Position numbers and translations under genes: made by a program
Shown: one piece after another, positions 15,518 to 22,817 of the stretch
Layout: every line of letters starts with the position of its first letter
Numbering within the stretch: the stretch's first letter is position 1
Notes under the pieces: generated by a model
Told to the model about the DNA's origin: nothing
The model's database searches: none
The model's input: only the letters and a program-made list of their open reading frames with translations
Source: an uncultured Prevotellaceae bacterium
Lineage (GTDB): Bacteria; Bacteroidota; Bacteroidia; Bacteroidales; Bacteroidaceae
Length of the DNA: 29,523 nt
NCBI GenBank assembly: GCA_946406585.1
Contig: CAMJLI010000009.1
Coordinates: 1 to 29,523, forward strand
Direction of reading: 5' to 3'

Positions 15518-17608
15518 TTAGAGGTCGTCTTCCATCTCGCCTTCGCTGTCTACACCGTAGACGCTCTTTGGTACCAGTTCCAAGTAGTCGAGCATGAATT
15601 CATTGTTGTTGCCTTGCTTTCCGTCGGATGCCACGCGGAAACGGATGTAGTGGTCCTTGGTGGCGTCCATGTAGGTCTGGCAGAGGATGCGTCGGTAGGT
15701 ACGTTCGTTGCCCACGAAGAAATTCTTGTTGGATGGGCTGAAGTGGAATAGCGAACGTGGAGCACGGTAGGCACCAAGGTTCTTCATCAGTTTCTGCTCT
15801 TCCGCCTTCTCCTCGGGTGACATGTTGTCATAGTCGGATGGACCCTCGTCGCTCACGAAACGGTCGCCAATGTAGAGGTCGGAGTTGAGATACTTGGTCA
15901 TGTCAAGAGGGATGCCTTGGGGGATGCCGTCGAAATAAACCTGCATCACGCCACGTGTCTCGATGGCGCAGAAACCCAACCTCACTTGCCAGTCGCCGCT
16001 GTATGGTATCGGAGGCAGGCGGAATGTGAAGTCATAGTCGCCGAAGAGGTTCCACTCGTCGCCTTGCCATGACCAGAAGTTGATGTGTGGGCGGCGGAGC
16101 ACCACGGAGCAGTTGGAGAATGTCACGCCATCCAGGTATCCTAATGGGAAGTAGTAGTTTCGTCCGTTCTTGGGAGTGGCTGAGTCATCGGGGCGGCCGG
16201 CGTCATCATCCTGTTCTGGGTTGCCCTCGAATCTCAGACCGTTGGTCATCACTTCGGGGAACACGCTCGAGAAGTCCATGCGGATTCGCATGTTCTGTAT
16301 CTTGTTTTGCACGTCGGAGCTGAAAGCAATTAGGTCATCCACATAGTAATAGTGTCCGTTGAGTCCGTCGTGAATGACATCTGCTTCCACCGTGGGATCT
16401 ACTCGTGCACCCTCGAATTGGTAGTTGTCGTCATAGCGACGGTTGACATAGCGTTCGCCCTTGATGCCATTGCCCATATATTTTGCCACAGTGAGCTTCT
16501 CCACTTTTATCATAGTGTGCGGCAGGAGGGTGTGGAACCAGTCGATGGGGTTGATGAGCGTCTCTTCAAATCCAAACGCTCCTTTCACAACACCTATGTT
16601 CACATCCATGGGTGTGAGGTCGGAGGCACCTGCCGTGTATCTTGTCAGGAAGTGATATTGCACGAAACGGTGCAGGGGGTTGATGCTGTCGTGCAAGTTC
16701 TCGAAACTATGTCCTGGCTTGCCCACGTCTTCGGGATATACCGGGTCGTATATCTTGCAGGCCAGTTCGTAGAGAGCGTTCAGAGTGCCATTGGCGGTTG
16801 AAATGCCATATTCCTGGAACTTTGCATTATATACAGAGTCTGGCTCCACGAAGGCGGTGTATCCGTATTTCTTTGTGTCGGGCACCCATGCCACCTCGCT
16901 CCATATGTGTGACCTGTAATAATAGCGTGGATAGTCAGTGTTGTGGTAGGTTTCGTCTTCCACCTTCATTATCTCGCTGATCACGTCGGTTGCCACAAGT
17001 GCACCGTAGAAGGTGCTGATCTTGGGGTTGTCGCGCAGGAGGTCGGAAATGTAGTTGTTCGACTTCTCTATCACGCGGTCTATTGGCTGCATGATGCCAT
17101 TCTCTACAGAGTCGTCTTGGGTCTCGAAATAGATGTGGGAAAGTCCTTCGAGGAAGATGACGGCGTTCTCTTTCTCATCCATGCCTGATGACGTTGCAAT
17201 ATAACGTCCGAGCAAGTTGGATGTTGGGAGACGGTCTTGGCTCATTTCCGCCGTGGTGTACATGTTGCTCACCAGGTGGGTGCGTGCCAAGGTGTCGCAG
17301 TCGGCTGTGGTAAGGTCGCTGACGCTGTTCATGCCCCTGCTTTTGAGGTATGTGTTCACTGCATTGTTGTCTGGGACAAAGCATGTGTAGTGACCATAGG
17401 TGGCAAGCAAGTCCATGAGGCCTGCCCTATCTACTATTTCGGCAAACTCGCTGTATTGTTCGCGGGACTTCAGGTAGTCGCTTGCCATTTCACCTGTGAA
17501 GGTGTAGAAGTTTTCGCTGTCTGGCTCGTCGGAGCAAGAGCTGAGCGAGGGAGCCATTAGAGCAATCAGGCTTGCGATGCTGATGATTTTATGCTTTAAG
17601 TATTTCAT
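15518..17608 (-). CDS. Fasciclin (FAS1) domain lipoprotein, 696 aa, with C-terminal beta-sandwich
   Basis: The signal ends in PSLSSC (Cys25), followed by SDEPDSEN. The first FAS1 region spans about 40-185: FAEIVDRAGLMDLLATYGHYTCFVPDNNAV, then a second conserved strand GIMQPIDRVIEKSNNYISDLL. The second FAS1-like region runs about 190-430 and includes YGYTAFVEPDSVYNAKF and LNGHYYYVDDLIAF. Residues 431-696 appear to be a jelly-roll-type module (FTFRLPPIPYSGDWQVRLGF, then HYIRFRVASDG and FMLDYLELVPKSVYG), reminiscent of galactose-binding or CBM folds. It may belong to a Bacteroidota FAS1-associated DUF family, but I cannot name it with certainty. An AAGGAGA Shine-Dalgarno (17614-17620), 5 bp from the ATG, fixes the start; such a strong site is uncommon in this phylum. 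The gene starts 21 bp after the first SusD stop. Confidence 0.86.
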   Translation of the reverse strand: MKYLKHKIISIASLIALMAPSLSSCSDEPDSENFYTFTGEMASDYLKSREQYSEFAEIVDRAGLMDLLATYGHYTCFVPDNNAVNTYLKSRGMNSVSDLTTADCDTLARTHLVSNMYTTAEMSQDRLPTSNLLGRYIATSSGMDEKENAVIFLEGLSHIYFETQDDSVENGIMQPIDRVIEKSNNYISDLLRDNPKISTFYGALVATDVISEIMKVEDETYHNTDYPRYYYRSHIWSEVAWVPDTKKYGYTAFVEPDSVYNAKFQEYGISTANGTLNALYELACKIYDPVYPEDVGKPGHSFENLHDSINPLHRFVQYHFLTRYTAGASDLTPMDVNIGVVKGAFGFEETLINPIDWFHTLLPHTMIKVEKLTVAKYMGNGIKGERYVNRRYDDNYQFEGARVDPTVEADVIHDGLNGHYYYVDDLIAFSSDVQNKIQNMRIRMDFSSVFPEVMTNGLRFEGNPEQDDDAGRPDDSATPKNGRNYYFPLGYLDGVTFSNCSVVLRRPHINFWSWQGDEWNLFGDYDFTFRLPPIPYSGDWQVRLGFCAIETRGVMQVYFDGIPQGIPLDMTKYLNSDLYIGDRFVSDEGPSDYDNMSPEEKAEEQKLMKNLGAYRAPRSLFHFSPSNKNFFVGNERTYRRILCQTYMDATKDHYIRFRVASDGKQGNNNEFMLDYLELVPKSVYGVDSEGEMEDDL

Positions 17609-17629
17609 GATAATCTCCTTTTTTGATGG

Positions 17630-19465
17630 CTATTTGTAACTTTCGTTTTCTCCACTGGCAAAAGCGGGATTTTGGCGAAGGTTCGGGTTTACTTTCATCT
17701 CCTCGTTGTTTATGGGCCAGTAGATGGCATCCATCTTCTGCAGCTTCACGGCAATGAGCGACGAGCCGGTGGTCACCTTGCGCAGAGCTGCTTGGGCGAG
17801 GAATGAAGTGTTTCCGTCGCGGCGTGCGTGGCGCACCAGGTCATACCATCTCTTGCCTTCGAACATCAGTTCGCGCTGGCGCTCGCGGAATACGAGGTTG
17901 TCCATTTGCTCCTTTGTCAGGTAGTCGCTTGCCACCAAGGTGTCTGTCAGGTTGGTTTGGCAAACGGAACGCTTGTTGACAGCATTGACCAGTGAGAAGG
18001 CTTGTGCCAAGATGGGGGTGTTGTGGTCGATGGTGGCTTGGTCGCTGCCTTCTTGCAACTTCTGTGTCAGCGCCTCGGCTTTGAGCAACATTATGTCGGA
18101 CAAGCGATAGATTATCCAGTTGGCACCTGTCTGATTTTCCGTCCACCTGTTTCTGTAGGTCAATGATGGGACTTTGTCGGGGGTGGTGGAGGTTATGTCT
18201 ATGCTTTGGTAAACATACTTGGCTATTGAGGATTCGCTGCTGCCATAGACACAATTTTCGTACATGCGAGCATCCAGCTTCTTGTTCTTGTCTTCGTATA
18301 TTGAACGGCCGCTGGTTTTGTCTATGTCTTCCTTTATTATGTCGGATGGAGCCATTAGGCCTCTGGCATTGGTGGCATTCCCATAAAACGAGCTAACCGC
18401 TTTGTTGGCGGGCATGCCTCTGCCAGCAGAATTGTCATTGTAAACCAGCTGGAAGATTATCTCCTGTGAGGCTTTCTCGATTTGCTGGTCATCGGTGAAC
18501 ATGTAATTGAATGTGTTTCCGAATTCATTGGTTCCTATCATGCCACTGATAAGGGGGTATCCGTTTGTGCGCTCGAAATTGAGGTCGCTGGTCGAACCTG
18601 TCCTGCCTCCTCTTCCACTTCCTGTGCTGCTATGCATCAGTTCCTCTGCAAGCTTCTTCTTCGATTCTATCACCAAGTCTGCATATTCTATGCAGCGGTC
18701 ATAGTCTTGTTTCCAGAGATACATCTCGCAAAGCATGGCATGGATGGCATCTTGGGTGATGCGACCGGTCTGGTATTCTTTCGAGGTGATGGGATAGCGT
18801 TTCACTGCCAATGACTTCACGCTCTCCAAATCATTGATGATTGAGTCAAGCACTTGCTCGAAAGTTGAGGCCGGCAGTGCCATCTCCTGGTCGTCGTCCG
18901 TGTAGGCCACTGTGGTGTAAGGCACGTCGCGGAAGGTGCGGATGAGGTAGAAATAGCAGAGTGACCTGAGTGCCACCATTTCAGACATGGTGGCGTTAAG
19001 CTCGCTCTCCGTATATCCAGGGTCGATGGATGCCACGCCAGGTGCATATTTCATCACGGTGTTGCATCGGTTGATGATGCTGTAGAAGTCCACCCATGTG
19101 GTATAGCCGTTGGTGGCCTTGATGTTCTCATTGAGCAGGTTGAGCAGGTTCTGGTCCTGGTCGCTGTTCAGACCCGGAGATATGTTCTCGCTTCTTGCCT
19201 CTCCCCATATCATCATGCGCTTGATACATGCTTCTGATTGAAGTGAAGAGTAGCATCCTGCCACGATGCCATCGACATCCGCCTTCTCTGTCCAGAACTT
19301 TTCCAATATTATTTCATTGCGCGGCTCGATTTCCAGAAAGTCGGAACAACTGGAGAAAATCATCGCTGCTGCCGGCACCAATGCCATGGTGGCGGCAAGA
19401 TTGCGCAGTCTGTGGTATATATATTGTCGTTTCATGTCTTTTTTCATTACGTCTTTAATGTTCAT
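17630..19465 (-). CDS. SusD/RagB-family outer-membrane lipoprotein (first pair)
   Basis: This is a protein of about 611 residues from ATG 19465, which lies 10 bp after the SusC stop. Further in-frame Met codons at 19447 and 19435 could be the true start; the latter (MKRQYIYHRLRNLAATMA) gives a more standard signal peptide. The lipobox is IFSSC (Cys40 from ATG 19465), followed by SDFLEIEPRN, which is typical of SusD. Other family features are the NRCNTVMKYAPG helix, EMVALRSLCYFYLIRTFRDVPY, RELMFEGKRWYDLVRHARRDGN near the C-terminus, and the final YWPINNEEMKVNPNLRQNPA. It should form the substrate-binding lid of the SusC encoded just upstream. The ligand is unknown. Its sequence is clearly different from the second SusD here, so the two pairs are not recent duplicates. 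Confidence 0.92.
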   Translation of the reverse strand: MNIKDVMKKDMKRQYIYHRLRNLAATMALVPAAAMIFSSCSDFLEIEPRNEIILEKFWTEKADVDGIVAGCYSSLQSEACIKRMMIWGEARSENISPGLNSDQDQNLLNLLNENIKATNGYTTWVDFYSIINRCNTVMKYAPGVASIDPGYTESELNATMSEMVALRSLCYFYLIRTFRDVPYTTVAYTDDDQEMALPASTFEQVLDSIINDLESVKSLAVKRYPITSKEYQTGRITQDAIHAMLCEMYLWKQDYDRCIEYADLVIESKKKLAEELMHSSTGSGRGGRTGSTSDLNFERTNGYPLISGMIGTNEFGNTFNYMFTDDQQIEKASQEIIFQLVYNDNSAGRGMPANKAVSSFYGNATNARGLMAPSDIIKEDIDKTSGRSIYEDKNKKLDARMYENCVYGSSESSIAKYVYQSIDITSTTPDKVPSLTYRNRWTENQTGANWIIYRLSDIMLLKAEALTQKLQEGSDQATIDHNTPILAQAFSLVNAVNKRSVCQTNLTDTLVASDYLTKEQMDNLVFRERQRELMFEGKRWYDLVRHARRDGNTSFLAQAALRKVTTGSSLIAVKLQKMDAIYWPINNEEMKVNPNLRQNPAFASGENESYK

Positions 19466-19475
19466 GATGCTGCAC

Positions 19476-22400
19476 TTAGAAATCAACTGTGATGCCGAGG
19501 GTGTAGCTGCGCGAACGAGGGGTCTGTGCATTGTCTATTGCTGGTGAGTAGCCCCATGCAGAGATGTCGGGGTCAACACCCGAATACTTTGTCAGTACGA
19601 ATGGGTTGTTGACACTGCCATAGAACGAAATCTTGTTCAGACCGAGGAATTTCACATACTTTTGTCTCAGAGTGTACGACAATTGTGCATAAGCCATGCG
19701 GAGGTAGCTTCCGTCTTCCACGAAGCGGTCGCTCACCAGCGAGTTGTAGCTGCTGTTGCCGCCATACATTGCGCGTGGAATGGATGTTACGTCACCTTCC
19801 TTGCGCCAGCGATAGTTCACAGCTTGGCTTTGGTTGTTGTTGCCAACCATGGATTCTGCATTGAGACGTGCAATGTTGATGATCTTGTTGCCGTAGCGGT
19901 AGGTGAATGAAGTGGTCAGTCGCCAGTCCTTGTAAATGAATGTGAAACCGAAACCACCGGTGAGCTTTGGCAGTGAGCTGCCAAGATAGACGATGTCGAG
20001 GGCGTTGATCTGGCCGTCGTGGTTGATGTCCTCATAGATGGCATCACCGCCTGAGAAGCGGTAGTTCTTGCCCGAGCCGTCGTTGGTGTAGTTGTACATC
20101 ATTCGTACAGGATTGCCCTGGCCGTCGCGGATGATGTGTCCGTCGGCACTGAGGGATACTGGTGCTGTCTTGCCACTTGCTATGAATTGCTCCTGCTCTT
20201 CATTGGTCATCCGCAAGAAGGTGCTGTAGTTGTATTGATAGACACCTTTGTAGCGGAAACCGTAAATGGCACCTAACGGGTTGTGTAGCTGCACGCGCTG
20301 CAGGGTCTCGCCATTGCCATAATTGTAGGTGGAGTTGTAGTTCTTGAGCACATATTCGTCCATTTCAAGCAATTCGTTGCGGTTGTTGCCGAAGTTGGCG
20401 TTCATGTCAATGATGAATTCGCCAATCTTGAAAAGACGGTTGGTGTTCAGGTGGAACTCCCATCCTGTGTTGCGCATCTTGCCCGTGTTGCGGTATGGCA
20501 CGCTGCTGAAACCAGTGCTCGATGGAATGCGGTAGTCCTTGATAAGCATGTCGGTGGTTGTGCTGCTATAGCCCTCGATGCTCATGGTGAGCCTGCCGTT
20601 CAGGAATCCGAGATCGATACCGAGGTTGTAGCTCGAAACGATTTCCCACTTCATGTTGGTGAGGCGGATATTCACCGGAGTCATGGCGCTCATGTCAATG
20701 TATCTGTCTGCCGAGCCGTATTTTGACGTGTATAGGTAGTTTTGGCCTGGCTGGTTGCCCACGCGTCCCCAGCTGGGGCGTATGGCGAACATTGACAGCC
20801 ATTTCTCAGCCCATTTCATCCATGGCTCATCGCTAATGATCCATTTTGCTGATGCCGATGGGAAATATCCCCAGCGGTTGCCTGGGCCAAACTTGGTTGT
20901 TCCGTCGGCACGGAGGGTGAAGTCTAAAATGTAACGCTCCTTGTAAGCGTAGTGTGTGGAGAAGGTGTAGTAGAGCGAGCGCCACTCGCTATAACCTGAG
21001 GACATCTTGCTGATGCGTCCACCTGCATCCGGGCTGACAATGCCGCCTGAAGGAAGTCCTGTACCGTCGGTTCCCTGGTTGTTGGAGGAGCCGGATGTAA
21101 GTTCCATACGTATCATGGACATGAGGGCATGGTCCTTGTTCTTGAAGGCGGGGATGAAGGTCAGAGTCTGCTTCGTGTTGAACGACACACTCTTGGAAGA
21201 GCCGGAGTGGCTGTTGTTGATGCCTTGGCTCCATGTGTTCGTAGTCAGCTCTTGTGGGTAGAAACTGTCGTCATATTGGTTGAATGTGCTCATATATACA
21301 GAGCCACGCCAGTTGAGCTGTGTCTTGTCGTAGTTGGTTCCGAGCAATTGGTAGTTGATCACCAACTCAGGCGACATGTCGTAGGTGCGGCGTTGGTTTT
21401 TGGCAAGATGGGCTGATGCAACGGGGTTGACGAGGTTTTTCTGGTTTGGGTTTCTCGCGTCACCGTTGAACACGCTGGATGCCGATTGCAGCATTTGGTA
21501 AAAGGTGTTGGTGTCCTTACCTGTTACCGGGTCTTGCTCGTAAATGGTCAAGTTTGGCATCTTGCGCTGTGCTATGGAGAGCAGGTCGTCGCTGTTCATG
21601 TCGTTCTTTGTATAGGTGAGCGCGAAGTTGGTGCTCACCATTATGCGGCGGCTGATGTTGTAGTCGAGAGCCACACGGGTGGAGAAGCGGTTGAGCTTCT
21701 GTTCGATGATGGTACCCGTCTCATGGTCGAAACCGCCACCAATGCGGAATGAGGCTTTCTCGCCACCACCACTCACGGTGACGTAGTGGTTTTGTCTCAA
21801 ACCCCATTGTGTCACTGCGTCGCGCCAGTCGGTGTTGTTGTTGTATTGCTCATATTCTGAGAAAGTCGGGTCGTAGTTGATTTCCGGCACATTGGCTGAT
21901 GCCGCGTCGTTTTGGTTGGGATTGAAGTATGCCTCTTTCAGAAGCATGGTGTAGTCGTCACCGCTAAGCAGTGCATATCCCTTTGGCTGATATGTGCCTG
22001 TGAGCTTGAGAGAGTAGGTAAGTTTCGGAGGTCCTGGAGCACCACGCTTGGTGGTGAGCTCGATGACACCGTTGCCGCCAAGTGAGCCATAAAGGGCTGT
22101 GGCAGCGGCATCCTTCAGCACATTGATGCTGGCGATGTCCTCCGGGTTGATGTTCAGCAGTTCGGCGAATTTCTCGTTGTTTGCAGAAGCGAGGTCGAAA
22201 TTGTCGAGGTTCACCTCGCGTATGTTGCTGTCCACCACAATCAGCGGGTTGGCATTTGTAAGGGTGGAGAGGGTGGAGGCACCACGCAGACGCATGGTTG
22301 AGCCTGCACCAAGGTCTCCAGAGTTGCCGATGACGTCGAGACCAGCTATCTGTCCTTGGAGAAGTTCGTCAATGGAGGTGACGCCGAGTCCCTCGAATTG

Positions 22401-22814
22401 CTTCATGTTGAGGCTCTGGGTGGCATACGACAATTCACGCTCTGGAATGGGGAGCGAGTTGCCTTTGGCACGGCGCTTGGAAACGACGGTGACTTCTTGC
22501 AGTTGGGCTGCCGATTCAAGCTTGATGTCGTATGTGGTCTTGTTGATGGGAAGTGTCACCGTCTTCATTCCCACGTAGGAGAAGCGGATCTTGTCCTTTG
22601 GGTTTTGTATCTTCATGGTGAAGTTGCCGTTCAGGTCGGTGACAGCACTCTCGATGATACGGCCATTGCCATCGATTTCGCAGACGGCAGCGCCAATCAG
22701 TGGCTCCAGGTCATCGCTCACCGTTCCGTGTACCGACGTGATTTCCTGACCGTAGACTGCCAGGGTCATGGCCTGCACCAACAGGGTCAAAAGTATATAT
22801 CTGATTTTTCTCAT
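19476..22814 (-). CDS. SusC/RagA-family TonB-linked outer-membrane protein (first pair)
   Basis: This is an 1112-residue protein with a classical SusC layout. The signal peptide covers 1-22 (TLAVYGQ), the CarboxypepD_reg-like domain about 26-103 (VHGTVSDDLEPLIGAAV...), and a TonB-box-like LQEVTVVSKRR about 105-115. The plug carries MRLRGASTLSTLTNANPLIVV and the signature ASINVLKDAAATALYGSLGGNGVIELTTKRG. A beta-barrel follows and ends in YTLGITVDF, a terminal aromatic beta-signal. An AAGGAGG ribosome-binding site 9 bp upstream lies within the last codons of the FAS1 gene, so translation is probably coupled. It likely works with the following SusD and the three FAS1 lipoproteins to capture and import an unknown ligand. 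Confidence 0.94.
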   Translation of the reverse strand: MRKIRYILLTLLVQAMTLAVYGQEITSVHGTVSDDLEPLIGAAVCEIDGNGRIIESAVTDLNGNFTMKIQNPKDKIRFSYVGMKTVTLPINKTTYDIKLESAAQLQEVTVVSKRRAKGNSLPIPERELSYATQSLNMKQFEGLGVTSIDELLQGQIAGLDVIGNSGDLGAGSTMRLRGASTLSTLTNANPLIVVDSNIREVNLDNFDLASANNEKFAELLNINPEDIASINVLKDAAATALYGSLGGNGVIELTTKRGAPGPPKLTYSLKLTGTYQPKGYALLSGDDYTMLLKEAYFNPNQNDAASANVPEINYDPTFSEYEQYNNNTDWRDAVTQWGLRQNHYVTVSGGGEKASFRIGGGFDHETGTIIEQKLNRFSTRVALDYNISRRIMVSTNFALTYTKNDMNSDDLLSIAQRKMPNLTIYEQDPVTGKDTNTFYQMLQSASSVFNGDARNPNQKNLVNPVASAHLAKNQRRTYDMSPELVINYQLLGTNYDKTQLNWRGSVYMSTFNQYDDSFYPQELTTNTWSQGINNSHSGSSKSVSFNTKQTLTFIPAFKNKDHALMSMIRMELTSGSSNNQGTDGTGLPSGGIVSPDAGGRISKMSSGYSEWRSLYYTFSTHYAYKERYILDFTLRADGTTKFGPGNRWGYFPSASAKWIISDEPWMKWAEKWLSMFAIRPSWGRVGNQPGQNYLYTSKYGSADRYIDMSAMTPVNIRLTNMKWEIVSSYNLGIDLGFLNGRLTMSIEGYSSTTTDMLIKDYRIPSSTGFSSVPYRNTGKMRNTGWEFHLNTNRLFKIGEFIIDMNANFGNNRNELLEMDEYVLKNYNSTYNYGNGETLQRVQLHNPLGAIYGFRYKGVYQYNYSTFLRMTNEEQEQFIASGKTAPVSLSADGHIIRDGQGNPVRMMYNYTNDGSGKNYRFSGGDAIYEDINHDGQINALDIVYLGSSLPKLTGGFGFTFIYKDWRLTTSFTYRYGNKIINIARLNAESMVGNNNQSQAVNYRWRKEGDVTSIPRAMYGGNSSYNSLVSDRFVEDGSYLRMAYAQLSYTLRQKYVKFLGLNKISFYGSVNNPFVLTKYSGVDPDISAWGYSPAIDNAQTPRSRSYTLGITVDF

Positions 22815-22817
22815 ACC

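Noticed and set aside
10449..22814. The two SusCD pairs as a recent tandem duplication
   Set aside because: The SusC N-terminal regions, plug phrases and SusD sequences differ strongly, so a recent duplication is not supported.
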